64,000 nt of DNA from NCBI RefSeq assembly GCF_001595645.1, contig NZ_LNKT01000045.1:1-64000 (forward strand), given 5' to 3'. Made by a program: the position numbers and the translations under genes. Position 1 is the stretch's first letter. Each line of letters starts with the position of its first letter. Shown piece by piece: positions 42,215 through 51,457 of this stretch. Origin of the DNA: Sulfurovum riftiae (GTDB taxonomy: Bacteria; Campylobacterota; Campylobacteria; Campylobacterales; Sulfurovaceae). Under the pieces are notes generated by a model. The model had not been told where the DNA came from. It saw only the letters and a list, made by a program, of their open reading frames with translations, and made no database searches.

Positions 42215-44033
42215 GTCTGATCTCCTCTTTGGTTGTTGCGATACTCTTGGGTGAGACGCTCAGGGTCTCCATACCGATCTTTAACAGTGTACCGATGGCT
42301 TCGGGGTCACCTGCAAGCTCCCCGCAGATACTGACCGGTTTGTCTGCCTGTACGATAACGGTTCTAATGGCATCGAAGACCACTGGGGAGTGCTCATCCA
42401 CTTTAAGGGACGGGTGGGTCCTCTCTATGGCAAAAAGGTACTGTGTCAGGTCATTGGTCCCGATGGAGTAAAAGTCGACAACCCTGTTGAAGTCGGGGAT
42501 CAGAAAGAGTACGGAGGGCACTTCAACCATAATACCGAAGCGGATGGATGCAATATCGAGCTTGTGTTTTTCTGCGGTTCTCTCTGCAAAGATTTTTGCT
42601 TCGGTAAACTCATCAACCGTACTGACCATCGGAAACATCACTTTGAGAGGACGGCCTTTCGCCGCGGCAAAAATGGCATGCAGCTGCTCCTCCATGAGTT
42701 GGGGGTGTGTCTTGAAAAGCCGTACTCCCCTGATGCCCAGAAAAGGGTTCTCCTCTTTGGGCAGTGTGAGGTAGGGCAGTTTCTTATCTCCTCCTACATC
42801 GAGTGTACGTACGGTAACATCGTCAAAGAGGGAGAAGATCGCTTCATAGGCTTCTGTCTGCGCCTCCAGTGAAGGCTTCTCCTCTTTGAAAAGAAATTCG
42901 GTACGCAGCAGTCCTATCCCTTCTGCTCCCTGCTCTTTGGCTGTCTGTGCAGAATGTACATCGGTGACATTGGCGAAGACCCGTATCTGCTTTTTACCGC
43001 GTGTCAGTGCCTTTTCAAAACGTCTATCTGCTGCAATATGCTGTTGTTCCAGATCATCCGCCTGTCGTTTTTGTGCTTTTTGGAGGTCTTGTTCCGAAGG
43101 CATTGTGACAATCAGTCCGCAATGGGCATCCAGGATGATCTTCTCTTTTTCTTTGACGTCCGAGTAGTCGGCAATCAGAGACGGGATCCCCGCGCCTCGG
43201 AGCAGAATGGCGGTGTGGGAGGTAAGGGTGGTCTCTTTGAGCACAACGCCTTCAACCTGTGTTTTCTGTAACAGTTCTATCTGACTGGGGAGGAGGTCTT
43301 TTGCCAGAAGAATGAAAGGTGTTTCGGGCAGGAGCATCTCCACCGAGAAGCCCATCTGTTTTTTCACGCGCTGCAGAATATCTTTGTAGTCCGTGATCTT
43401 CACCTCCATTTTGCTTCCGACGAGTCGGGCGGACTCTTCACCAATGGTCTCTTCAAGTGCCTCAAGAGAATCAACCTGGTCGGCAATGGCCTGCAGAAGT
43501 TCTTTCTGGGCAAGGTAGATGCCTGCATCTTCATTTTGTGCATGTGTTCGGTAGAGTGTATCAAGCTCCTCGAAGCTGTCTGCAAGTGCTTCTGAAAAGT
43601 TAACGCCGTTTTCTGTTCGGTTTTCACGTTCTCTATAGCGGTAGGCAGCTGCAATGGCGACCCCACGGGAGATGATCTCCCCTTCAATGCTTTTCCCTTC
43701 GTAAACGGCATCTTCCTTCTGCAGGACCTCGACCTCTTTGTCATCCTGCATCAGTTCGGTGAAAAGTGCTTCGAGTTTTTCTACAGCTTCTTTGGCATCT
43801 TTGCCCTGTGCCTGCAGTTCGAAGCTGTCCTCTTTTTCCAGACCCAGTGAGAGCAGCGTGTTGACGGTTTTGGCATTGACGGTTTTATGATTGCATATTG
43901 CCGTAATTTCGCAGGAGAAATTTTTTGCAAGGTTGACGAACTGCGCCACAGGACGCAGATGGAAGCCGTTACCCGAAGTAACGGTCAGCGTGGTACTCAC
44001 CGGTTTGGAAAAAAAACGTGAAAAGAACCCCAT
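42207..44033 (-). CDS. HPr-Enzyme I fusion of the PTS
   Basis: A 608-residue fusion. Residues 10-95 are HPr with the phosphorylated H25 in GFHLRPVAQF, but the regulatory Ser-46 motif is not clear. After a short linker, residues about 110-608 form Enzyme I: phospho-His H273 in TLTSHTAILLRGAGIP, LDVGGDKKLPYL, and the active Cys in SICGELAGDPEA. It takes phosphate from PEP and delivers it to IIA. Such fusions exist (FPr, MTP types), but HPr-EI without a IIA domain is a less common form. It is the first gene of a two-gene operon with IIBC. Confidence 0.92.
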   Translation of the reverse strand: MGFFSRFFSKPVSTTLTVTSGNGFHLRPVAQFVNLAKNFSCEITAICNHKTVNAKTVNTLLSLGLEKEDSFELQAQGKDAKEAVEKLEALFTELMQDDKEVEVLQKEDAVYEGKSIEGEIISRGVAIAAAYRYRERENRTENGVNFSEALADSFEELDTLYRTHAQNEDAGIYLAQKELLQAIADQVDSLEALEETIGEESARLVGSKMEVKITDYKDILQRVKKQMGFSVEMLLPETPFILLAKDLLPSQIELLQKTQVEGVVLKETTLTSHTAILLRGAGIPSLIADYSDVKEKEKIILDAHCGLIVTMPSEQDLQKAQKRQADDLEQQHIAADRRFEKALTRGKKQIRVFANVTDVHSAQTAKEQGAEGIGLLRTEFLFKEEKPSLEAQTEAYEAIFSLFDDVTVRTLDVGGDKKLPYLTLPKEENPFLGIRGVRLFKTHPQLMEEQLHAIFAAAKGRPLKVMFPMVSTVDEFTEAKIFAERTAEKHKLDIASIRFGIMVEVPSVLFLIPDFNRVVDFYSIGTNDLTQYLFAIERTHPSLKVDEHSPVVFDAIRTVIVQADKPVSICGELAGDPEAIGTLLKIGMETLSVSPKSIATTKEEIRHV

Positions 44034-44036
44034 GGA

Positions 44037-44450
44037 CTATTTGTCATCCCTTACACAGCGCACATAGCGGTCGTAGTATTCGGAGGCTTTGGAGCTGGCA
44101 CCGCGTTTGAAGTTCACGCCCCAGAAGGCATCATCCTCATCGGCGACATGTGTTTTGGTCCAGTAGAAGGATTCGTCTTCCACATAGGAGAAGGCTTTGA
44201 GTATGGCAGGGGAAACACGGCTGTAATCCACGATCGTAAGCAACTCATGGATCGTAGGCAGCCGCCAGTCCTCGAATCCGCCAAGTCTGAGCTCGCTGCA
44301 GTACTCTCTTGCCCGCGGTTGTGTGATCTTGGTCTCTCTGACATGGGGTGTGTCTTCCCACATCAGGCCGGTAGAAGTATCTCTGATCATCGTGATCTCC
44401 GCCATAGCGAACGCAGAGAGCGTTAAAAGGGTCAATAGGATTCTGGACAT
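44037..44450 (-). CDS. DUF1566 secreted protein
   Basis: A 137-residue protein with signal peptide (ILLTLLTLSAFAMA) and a DUF1566 (Lcl_C-like) domain: DTSTGLMWED at the start, AREYCSELRLGGFEDWRLPTIHEL in the centre and RYVRCVRD at the end. The paired cysteines probably form a disulfide. The domain occurs in exported proteins of uncertain role. It ends three bases before the PTS fusion gene starts on the same strand, so it may be the first gene of that transcript. Confidence 0.85.
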   Translation of the reverse strand: MSRILLTLLTLSAFAMAEITMIRDTSTGLMWEDTPHVRETKITQPRAREYCSELRLGGFEDWRLPTIHELLTIVDYSRVSPAILKAFSYVEDESFYWTKTHVADEDDAFWGVNFKRGASSKASEYYDRYVRCVRDDK

Positions 44451-44544
44451 AATATTTCCTTTAAAAAGTCTTGATTAGTAAGAGTATATCAAAGATTTGT
44501 TATACTTAAAGATATTTATTCTAAATTAAACTATAGGAAAATGA

Positions 44545-46278
44545 TTGAAATATCTGATCGATTTTATTGAAACAAAAGATGCAAGAAAGAGTGCTATCTA
44601 CAAACATCTCAAGTGTACCAAAACAGAGGCGGACCTTGTGCAGTATGTCTGCCGCCGTTATGTCAAGGGGATGGAAGAGGTGCCTGTACTCGAACTGCTG
44701 CAGGACAACTTCTCCGAGAACGGATACGCCTACCTGAAGAGACTCGATCTGGTCAAGAATCTGATCGACCTGGGCTGGTTCATCCAGATGAGCTTCGGAC
44801 AGGTCAAAGCGCACGACCCCTCACAGCTTGAACTGCTCAACACCTCCGTGACACCGAGTATCTCGCTGCTGAGACTGCTCGAAGAGGGCTCTCTGGAGCT
44901 CTCACTGCCCGAGGTCAAACCCTACACAGACCACCTGGAGTACCTGCAGGACCAGTTCGATATGGTCTCCCTGCTGCACAAGATCGCCACCTTCAAACAG
45001 GGCTTTGCCGACAACTCACTGAGTATCGGGCGCTTGAAGAATAAGTTGACGCTTTTGACAACACGTATCGAAGAGCGTGTCAAGATGACTGAGGCCCCTA
45101 TTGTCGTAGAAGAGTTCTTCAAAGAGAAGGGACTGGACGAGAAGGAAAAGCGCATCTTCCTTGCGCTGCTCAAAGAGGAGTACAGCGGTGGGGAAGGGCA
45201 GTTCCGTGACATGAACACGCTCATCGAACTCATCTCTTTCGATGAGTACGAGAAGATCAAGAACCGTGCTCTGCTCGAGGACGGTGCCAAGCTCATTACC
45301 GAAGATATCATCGACTATGAGGAGATCCTCAACATGTTCGGCGGTGTCAGCCGTTCCTTCTATCTGCAGGAGGAGGTGATGCAGCGTATCATCCATCCCA
45401 AGAAAAAGAAGAAGGTCACCAAGCTCAAACTTGATGCGCTGGTACAGGAGCAGGACCTTTTCGAGTATCTCAAACCGGCTACGACGCTGGATGATGTCGT
45501 GCTTCATCCCAAAACAAGAGAGACGCTGAACAATGTTGTCAAACAGGTTGACAAAGAGGTCTTCAAGAAGCTTAAAGAGTGGGGCATCAAAGACAAGCGC
45601 AAAGGCATCGATGCGCGCATCATCTTCTACGGTGCAGCAGGGACGGGTAAAACGATGACGGCGATGAGCCTTGCCAAAACGCTCAAACGCCCCATCCTCT
45701 CCTTTGACTGTTCGAAGATCCTCTCCATGTACGTGGGTGAGAGCGAAAAGAATGTAAGACGTATCTTCGATGACTTTAAAGAGTTAAGCAAAAAAGCCAA
45801 AGTCGATCCTATTTTACTGCTGAACGAAGCGGACCAGTTCCTCAGCTCCCGAAGCGAAGGGGCAGGCTCCTCGGCAGACAAGATGCACAACCAGATGCAG
45901 AACATCTTCCTCGAACAGATAGAGAAGTTCGAAGGCATCCTGATCGCTACAACGAACCTGCTTGGAAATATCGACAAAGCCTTCTCCAGGCGTTTCAACT
46001 ACAAGATCGAGTTCAAGAAACCCGGCAAAAAACAGCGCCTGAGACTCTGGCAGTTCATGCTCCCAGAAAAAGCGGACTATGCAGAAGATTTCGATGTCGA
46101 ATCACTGGCAAAGTATGAGCTTACCGGCGGGCAGATCAATCTGATCATCAGGAACACAGCGTACAAAGTAGCCGTCAGAGAGGAGAGTGTTTTTACAAAC
46201 CGGGATTTCCTCGAAGAGATCGAAAAAGAGCTCGGCTCCAGCTTTGACGGTGCGAAGAGTATGGGGTTCAAGGTATAA
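44545..46278 (+). CDS. AAA+ ATPase with N-terminal helical domain
   Basis: A 577-residue protein: residues 1-310 are a helical region of unknown function, 355-560 a classical AAA module. Walker A is YGAAGTGKT (362-370). Walker B reads LLLNEAD, with Asn in place of the usual first acidic residue, while the catalytic Glu is kept. SRRFNYKIEF carries the arginine finger. The start is a TTG at 44545 behind AGGAAA; an overlapping ATG at 44541 stops after nine codons. No protease domain is present, so an unfoldase or remodelling role is likely. Confidence 0.85.
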   Translation: MKYLIDFIETKDARKSAIYKHLKCTKTEADLVQYVCRRYVKGMEEVPVLELLQDNFSENGYAYLKRLDLVKNLIDLGWFIQMSFGQVKAHDPSQLELLNTSVTPSISLLRLLEEGSLELSLPEVKPYTDHLEYLQDQFDMVSLLHKIATFKQGFADNSLSIGRLKNKLTLLTTRIEERVKMTEAPIVVEEFFKEKGLDEKEKRIFLALLKEEYSGGEGQFRDMNTLIELISFDEYEKIKNRALLEDGAKLITEDIIDYEEILNMFGGVSRSFYLQEEVMQRIIHPKKKKKVTKLKLDALVQEQDLFEYLKPATTLDDVVLHPKTRETLNNVVKQVDKEVFKKLKEWGIKDKRKGIDARIIFYGAAGTGKTMTAMSLAKTLKRPILSFDCSKILSMYVGESEKNVRRIFDDFKELSKKAKVDPILLLNEADQFLSSRSEGAGSSADKMHNQMQNIFLEQIEKFEGILIATTNLLGNIDKAFSRRFNYKIEFKKPGKKQRLRLWQFMLPEKADYAEDFDVESLAKYELTGGQINLIIRNTAYKVAVREESVFTNRDFLEEIEKELGSSFDGAKSMGFKV

Positions 46279-46316
46279 ATGCGGTATTGTGGTCGGTGCA
46301 CTGGATTTGGTTCGTC

Positions 46317-46380
46317 TTTTGGTCGATAAATCGACCCTACGGTTGCAATAACATTTGTAGGGTCGATTTATCGACCAAAA
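46317..46380. repeat. Inverted REP pair downstream of the RAYT gene
   Basis: A 24-base element at 46317-46340 and its exact inverted copy at 46357-46380, spaced by 16 bases. Each has the GTAGGG foot and a GGTCGAT/ATCGACC hairpin, so this is a BIME-like unit. It lies between the AAA+ ATPase stop and the 3' end of the RAYT gene. Confidence 0.9.
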
Positions 46381-46423
46381 ACCAACTCATATACTACAAA
46401 AAATACCAATCATGCCAAATCCC

Positions 46424-46951
46424 TCATTCAAAATCAACATCCGCACTGAAATCACACCATCGACTATGATATTCCCCCAGATCAACATATTTTTGAAACG
46501 ATGAATACTCCCAATCTCCCACACTGTCTGCCACATTGTGTTTCACCGGATTAAAATGAATATAATCAAGATGCAATTTAAAATCTTTAGCATCCCGCAG
46601 GGTATGTTCATAATATTTTTTCTGCCAAACTGGTAAATACCCTTCTTTTCTTCTACTGTGAGACTGCTGAAGATGTGCATAGTATTTCGGATCACAATAC
46701 TTTGAAAAATGTTGCTTGATCGTCCTGACAATGTGAGGATACTCTTTTGCACATTGAGGTGTGATGATCATATGCAGATGATCGGGCATAATGACAATAG
46801 CATCAATGTTGTAGTTGTATTTCAATTTACTCACACGGAAACTTTCTCGTAAAAGTTCAATATTTTGAATGAGAATGGGGTTCCTCATGTGGGTAACAAT
46901 AGTAATGAAATAGCTGTATCCATCTTCAAATACATGTTTATAATTTGCCAT
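46424..46951 (-). CDS. REP-associated tyrosine transposase (RAYT)
   Basis: A 175-residue single-domain HUH nuclease related to IS200 transposases. The metal site is MPDHLHMI (H58, H60), the catalytic Tyr lies in WQKKYYEHTLRD (Y113/Y114), and DYIHFNPVKHNVADSVGDWEYSSF is the RAYT hallmark. Family members bind and cut REP palindromes at a GTAG foot and appear as single chromosomal genes rather than mobile insertion sequences. Here REP elements with a GTAGGG foot lie on both sides, consistent with the gene acting on them. The gene appears intact. Confidence 0.92.
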   Translation of the reverse strand: MANYKHVFEDGYSYFITIVTHMRNPILIQNIELLRESFRVSKLKYNYNIDAIVIMPDHLHMIITPQCAKEYPHIVRTIKQHFSKYCDPKYYAHLQQSHSRRKEGYLPVWQKKYYEHTLRDAKDFKLHLDYIHFNPVKHNVADSVGDWEYSSFQKYVDLGEYHSRWCDFSADVDFE

Positions 46952-47369
46952 GGGTCAATTGTAGTGTATGGATAATGACCTGTATGAAAAAATGTCGAAT
47001 TGTCATATTTTTTATGCAGTTTGTTTGTGTTGGTCGATAAATCGACCCTACGGAAGGAACAATGTGTCTGTAGGATCGGTTGTCCAACCGTCAGGACAAA
47101 GTCAAATATTATATTGAAGCCCGTAATATCTGTAGGGTCGGTTTACCGACCACAAATCAATACAGCAAACAGAAGATCCAAAATCAACCGTAGGGTCGGT
47201 TCACCGACCAAAAGATCAATCAAATATCACAACGTCAAAACCCAAACCCACGTAGGGTCGGTTGCCCAACGGAAATGCCCTTTGGGTGCACCGACCATCA
47301 GGACAAAGTCAAATATTGTAGCAAAGCCCATAATGTCAAAGGCCGGTAAACCAACCCGACGGCACCATT
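46952..47369. repeat. REP array upstream of the RAYT gene
   Basis: About 400 bases without a gene, filled by REP-type palindromes. Reverse orientation: 47031-47051 and a decayed copy at 47341-47361. Forward orientation: 47070-47092, 47132-47152, 47190-47210 and 47252-47272. All have GTAGGG or GTAGGA followed by a hairpin; the stem sequence varies (CGGTT-ACCG, CGGTT-AACCG). In addition, TCAGGACAAAGTCAAATATT occurs at 47091-47110 and again at 47298-47317, so a larger unit with its spacer has been duplicated. Confidence 0.88.
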
Positions 47370-47774
47370 TTATTTCACAACCTCCAGCTCTGTTCCCAGC
47401 AATCCGACCATCCCCTGTTTCACATTGAACGGGACGAAACCGTGTTTCTCCAAAATGCGTGATGCCGCTACACTTCTGTTTCCGCTGCGGCAGTAGACGA
47501 CGATCTTCTTGTTTTTGTCGGCTTTGAGTTTGTCCAGGTTGGCTTCGAGTTTACCCAGGGGTATCAGTTTCGCACCCCTGATATGGCCGCTTTTGTACTC
47601 CTCTATGGTACGTACGTCCAGAAGGGTTACATTGTCGTCATTCAAGATGAGTGTTTCTGCCTGTTTGGGTGTGATGAATTCGAAATTCGCCAGTATCCAT
47701 CCCTTAGTGTAGGCGAAGTAGAAGAGCAGTCCCGCCATGGCGACCCAGTAGAGTATATTGGTATATTTTTTCAA
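47370..47774 (-). CDS. Membrane-anchored rhodanese-like protein
   Basis: A 134-residue protein with one N-terminal membrane helix (about 7-24) and a rhodanese domain (about 40-130): LLDVRTIEEYKSGHIRGAKLIP and the active loop YCRSGNRS with catalytic Cys. It would handle sulfane sulfur on the periplasmic side or bind it; the actual substrate is unknown, though sulfur metabolism would be consistent with a Sulfurovum-like host. It is divergent from the nuo operon. Confidence 0.88.
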   Translation of the reverse strand: MKKYTNILYWVAMAGLLFYFAYTKGWILANFEFITPKQAETLILNDDNVTLLDVRTIEEYKSGHIRGAKLIPLGKLEANLDKLKADKNKKIVVYCRSGNRSVAASRILEKHGFVPFNVKQGMVGLLGTELEVVK

Positions 47775-47905
47775 ATTGGTTTCCTTATGAAAATTATAAT
47801 AATCCCGATATTGTAACCACTTTTTTGTTTCACATGGTTACAGTCATCCTTTCCCCTTTGTAAAGAAAAATTTGCGCCCAATTAGTTTAATACTCTTTTA
47901 GATAG

Positions 47906-47911
47906 TATAAA
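47906..47911 (+). promoter_or_regulatory. Possible -10 box of the nuo operon
   Basis: TATAAA about 45 bases before nuoA, preceded by an AT-rich stretch without clear -35. The gap to the divergent rhodanese gene is 182 bases, so a promoter must lie here. Confidence 0.35.
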
Positions 47912-47956
47912 AGTGATATTCTGAGAAAACTCTCAAATAACAAAAAGGGATAACAT

Positions 47957-48346
47957 ATGACTCATGTAATTACAGAACACCCGTATTTTGGTGTATTTGT
48001 TTTATTCGCTCTGACAGCAGTTGCATTTCCTGCAACACTGATGTTGGCACGTTTCGTCAGTAGAAAACTGGCCAAACTCGATACCGAAAAGCTTAAGCTT
48101 ACTATATATGAATGTGGACCGGAAGTCACCAAGCAGCCGAACACGATCTCGGCGCAGTTCTATCTGATCGCACTTCTTTTCATCCTCTTCGATGTGGAGA
48201 TCATTTTCATGTTCCCGTGGGCGATCGACTTTAAACTGCTCGGCTGGTTCGGATTTGCAGAGATGATACTATTTATTTTACTACTTGCAATCGGTTTTGT
48301 ATATGCATGGAAGAAAGGAGCACTTGAATGGCACAGCATCAAGTAA
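47957..48346 (+). CDS. nuoA: Complex I subunit A
   Basis: Membrane-arm subunit of NADH-quinone-oxidoreductase-type complex I, 129 residues with three helices. The loop [12 protein letters not shown] carries the conserved Cys next to the quinone tunnel. AAAAAGGGATAAC provides the ribosome site. The 3' end overlaps nuoB by 19 bases. Confidence 0.95.
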   Translation: MTHVITEHPYFGVFVLFALTAVAFPATLMLARFVSRKLAKLDTEKLKLTIYECGPEVTKQPNTISAQFYLIALLFILFDVEIIFMFPWAIDFKLLGWFGFAEMILFILLLAIGFVYAWKKGALEWHSIK

Positions 48347-48846
48347 ATTACGCCTCAGCAGCAGGCTTGCCGATAGCATTGACTTCGGTAGACAAATTGG
48401 TAAACTGGGGGCGTTCGAACTCGCTCTGGCCGCTTACATACGGACTCGCATGTTGTGCGATCGAAATGATGGCGTCGGGTGCATCCCGTTACGACTTTGA
48501 CCGTATGGGTACGATCTTCCGAGCTTCTCCGAGACAGGCGGATGTCATGATACTTGCGGGAACACTTTCCAAGAAGCACTCCGAGTTCGCAAGAAGACTT
48601 TACGATCAGATGACAGAGCCGAAATGGGTCATCTCGATGGGTTCATGTGCGAACACCGGCGGTATGTTCAACACCTATGCGACCGTACAGGGTGTGGACA
48701 GGATCATCCCTGTGGACATTTACCTTCCGGGATGTGCGCCAAGACCCGAGACGCTTCAGTACGCGTTGATGATGCTTCAGAAGAAGATCAGAAGAGAGTC
48801 TGCGAACATGAACAACAATACTAAACAGAACTTGAGGTTGGTGTAA
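48328..48846 (+). CDS. nuoB: Complex I subunit B (cluster N2)
   Basis: A 172-residue peripheral-arm subunit that holds terminal cluster N2 at the quinone site. Ligands: the adjacent Cys pair in [20 protein letters not shown] and the CAPRPE cysteine. It overlaps nuoA by 19 bases and nuoC by one. Confidence 0.97.
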   Translation: MAQHQVNYASAAGLPIALTSVDKLVNWGRSNSLWPLTYGLACCAIEMMASGASRYDFDRMGTIFRASPRQADVMILAGTLSKKHSEFARRLYDQMTEPKWVISMGSCANTGGMFNTYATVQGVDRIIPVDIYLPGCAPRPETLQYALMMLQKKIRRESANMNNNTKQNLRLV

Positions 48847-49631
48847 TGAGAAAATATACTCCCAAAGACAATGTACAGAAAAAATCGTACTATACGGACA
48901 GATATTGGGTCGCACCGCGTGTGCCGAGAGAAGAAGTGGAAGCAGGAAGCCACTTCGCCGATGTGGTCAAAGCATTGGGCCGAAAAGCCAAAGAGTCATA
49001 TGTTTCTGTCGGCCAGCTTGTAGTACACATCAAGTCGACAGACAACTTCGATGTCATGAAAACCCTTAAAGAGAAATGCGGATATACACAGTGTTCAGAG
49101 CAGTCAGCTGTGGATTATCTTGCAAAAGACGGTGAGTTCGAACTCTTCTGGCAGCTGTTGAACGTAACAGAAGCAAAAAGAGTCAGAGTAACGACACGCA
49201 TCAAAGAGAACGAAGCGATCGAGAGTATCGAACCGCTTTTCAAATCTGCGAATTTTGCCGAGCGTGAAATGTTCGATATGTTCGGTATCAAGGTGAACAA
49301 CCATCCGTTCCTCAAGCGTATCCTTATGCCTGACGACTGGGAAGGACATCCATTGCTGAAGACCTACCCTCTTCACGGTGATGAATTCGCTTCATGGTAT
49401 GAAGTGGACAAGATCTTCGGTAAAGAGTACAGAGATGTCATCGGGCCGGAGAACAGAGACCCAGCGCGTATCGACAGATACGATACACAGCGCTTCTCAA
49501 GAGTCGGATACGAAGTACCGTTCGGTGCGGATATCTCCAAAGGTGAGAAAGAACAGGCGATCGAGTACAGTGAAACGATCCTTGTAGATTACAACAAAGA
49601 GTCCGGTAAAACACTGGATGAGCGAAGATAA
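48846..49631 (+). CDS. nuoC: Complex I subunit C
   Basis: A 261-residue 30-kDa-type subunit of the connecting module. The core signature is SIEPLFKSANFAEREMFDMFGI and NHPFLKRILMPDDWEGHPLLKTYPL. It is separate from NuoD, unlike in E. coli where they are fused. There is a 20-30 residue N-terminal extension. nuoD follows after nine bases. Confidence 0.95.
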   Translation: MRKYTPKDNVQKKSYYTDRYWVAPRVPREEVEAGSHFADVVKALGRKAKESYVSVGQLVVHIKSTDNFDVMKTLKEKCGYTQCSEQSAVDYLAKDGEFELFWQLLNVTEAKRVRVTTRIKENEAIESIEPLFKSANFAEREMFDMFGIKVNNHPFLKRILMPDDWEGHPLLKTYPLHGDEFASWYEVDKIFGKEYRDVIGPENRDPARIDRYDTQRFSRVGYEVPFGADISKGEKEQAIEYSETILVDYNKESGKTLDERR

Positions 49632-49640
49632 GGGGAGAGC

Positions 49641-50870
49641 ATGCAACAACCAAATAAATTAACACCATTCTTCGAAAACCTCAATTTCGAGCGTGATGAC
49701 AACACAATGGTGATCAACTTCGGTCCCCAGCACCCTTCTGCACACGGTCAGCTGAGACTGGTCCTCGAGCTTGACGGTGAGCAGGTCGTCAAAGCCTATC
49801 CGGATATCGGTTACCTTCACAGAGGTATCGAGAAGATGGCAGAGAACATGACGTACAACGAGTTCCTGCCAACCACGGACAGACTTGACTACATTGCGTC
49901 AACGTCGAACAACTATGCCTATGCATTGGCAGTAGAGAAGCTTTTGGGTATCGAAGCACCAAGACGTGCACAGGTCATCAGAACCATGCTGCTTGAGCTC
50001 AACCGTATCATTTCACACCTCTTCTTTGTCGCGACACATGCACTGGATGTCGGTGCGATGTCCGTCTTCCTCTATGCCTTCCGTGAGCGTGAATACGCAA
50101 TGGACCTGATGGAAGACTACTGTGGTGCAAGACTGACGCACTCAGCAGTCCGTATCGGTGGGGTTCCATTGGACCTTCCGGACGGATGGATAGAGAATAT
50201 GATCGCATTCTGTGACAAAGTGGAGCATGAACTGGAACATACCTATGAGGCACTCTTGACGGAGAACCGTATCTGGAGAATGCGTCTGGAAGATGTAGGG
50301 GTTATCTCTGCAGAAGATGCACTCAGCTGGGGATGTACAGGACCTATGCTCAGAGGATCCAATGTCAAGTATGATATCAGGAAAGAGGAGCCGTATGAGC
50401 TCTACTCCGAACTGGATTTCGATATTCCTGTGAGTGACAGATGTGACTCCTACGGACGTTATCGACTCTATATGGAAGAGATGAGACAATCTGTCAGAAT
50501 CCTCAAGCAGCTCGTACCTATGTATAAGAAGAGCGAGCCTCAGCTGATGGCACATGCACCGCAGTATCTCTCTGCACCGAAAGAAGAGATCATGACTCAG
50601 AACTACGCGTTGATGCAGCACTTTGTGCTTGTCACGCAGGGTATGAGACCGCCAAAAGGCGAGGTTTACGTCCCGACAGAGTCTCCTAAAGGGGAACTCG
50701 GTTTCTACATCAAATCAGAGGGTGAACCGTATGCCTACAGACTGAAGTGTAGAGCACCGAGTTTCTTCCATACAGGACTGTTACAGGAGATCCTGGTAGG
50801 TACATACATTGCAGACGTCGTTACGATCATTGGTTCTACCAATATCGTATTCGGTGAAGTTGACAGATAG
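49641..50870 (+). CDS. nuoD: Complex I subunit D
   Basis: A 409-residue 49-kDa-type subunit that forms the quinone pocket with NuoB and is related to hydrogenase large subunits. [22 protein letters not shown] and [12 protein letters not shown] are the expected quinone-site segments, and the C-terminus ends SIVFGEVDR-like ([11 protein letters not shown]). No nickel-site cysteines are present, as expected. Confidence 0.97.
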   Translation: MQQPNKLTPFFENLNFERDDNTMVINFGPQHPSAHGQLRLVLELDGEQVVKAYPDIGYLHRGIEKMAENMTYNEFLPTTDRLDYIASTSNNYAYALAVEKLLGIEAPRRAQVIRTMLLELNRIISHLFFVATHALDVGAMSVFLYAFREREYAMDLMEDYCGARLTHSAVRIGGVPLDLPDGWIENMIAFCDKVEHELEHTYEALLTENRIWRMRLEDVGVISAEDALSWGCTGPMLRGSNVKYDIRKEEPYELYSELDFDIPVSDRCDSYGRYRLYMEEMRQSVRILKQLVPMYKKSEPQLMAHAPQYLSAPKEEIMTQNYALMQHFVLVTQGMRPPKGEVYVPTESPKGELGFYIKSEGEPYAYRLKCRAPSFFHTGLLQEILVGTYIADVVTIIGSTNIVFGEVDR

Positions 50871-50878
50871 GAGAGACT

Positions 50879-51457
50879 ATGAAAAGATATGATTTAAGAC
50901 ATTTACATGATGATTTCTATGACAGAATGGTCGAACTTATCGATAAAGGACTCAAGGTCGGCGAAGTGGGGATCTTCCTTTTTGAAGTAGGGGATTTCTC
51001 TTCCATCCAGAAGTCTGCAGATGTCATCAAAGAGACCGGACACGACCTGATGAATTCACTGAAGTTCAATGAAGTGGACTGGACCATCGTGGTCAAGAAA
51101 GTGGACGAAAAGGTAAGAAAAGAGAGAGCCGAGAAGATCGCTGCGGCAAAAGCGGCTGCGGAAAAAGCAGCCAAAGAGGCTGAAGAGGCTGCTGCGCTCA
51201 AGGCAGCAGAAGAAGCGAAAGCCAAAGAAGAGGCGGGAAAAGCTGCCGCTGAAGCGGCTGCAAAAGAGGTGGCTGAAGCTGAGAAAAAAGCGGCTGAAGA
51301 AGAGGCCAAGGCGAAAGCAGAAGCAGAAAAGGCAGCCAAAGAAGAAGCAGCGGCCAAAGAGGCTGCAGCGAAAAAGGCCAAACCTGCACCTAAAAAGCCG
51401 GTGGCAAAGAAACCGGCTGCAAAAAAAACCACATCCAGCAAGTCAAAGGCTAAATAA
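50879..51457 (+). CDS. Campylobacterota NuoE-position protein with Ala/Lys/Glu-rich tail
   Basis: A 192-residue protein at the nuoE position that is not NuoE: it has no cysteine, so cannot hold the [2Fe-2S] N1a cluster. Residues 1-80 (DLRHLHDDFYDRMVELIDKG onward) resemble the short proteins that replace NuoE in Campylobacter and Helicobacter. Residues 80-192 are an extended run of Ala, Lys and Glu (AAAEKAAKEAEEAAALKAAE) that should form a long helix, ending in a basic KPAPKKPVAKKPAAKK tail like histone H1 or TolA linkers. The role of the tail is unknown. Confidence 0.85.
   Translation: MKRYDLRHLHDDFYDRMVELIDKGLKVGEVGIFLFEVGDFSSIQKSADVIKETGHDLMNSLKFNEVDWTIVVKKVDEKVRKERAEKIAAAKAAAEKAAKEAEEAAALKAAEEAKAKEEAGKAAAEAAAKEVAEAEKKAAEEEAKAKAEAEKAAKEEAAAKEAAAKKAKPAPKKPVAKKPAAKKTTSSKSKAK

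Noticed and set aside
44541-44570. ATG 44541 as the start of the AAA+ ATPase
   Set aside because: That frame stops after nine codons. The long frame starts at TTG 44545 behind AGGAAA.
46952-47369. Repeat array that could be read as a CRISPR
   Set aside because: Repeats are about 20 bases, palindromic, in both orientations and irregularly spaced, spacers are themselves partly repeated, and no cas gene is present. REP elements of the adjacent RAYT explain it.
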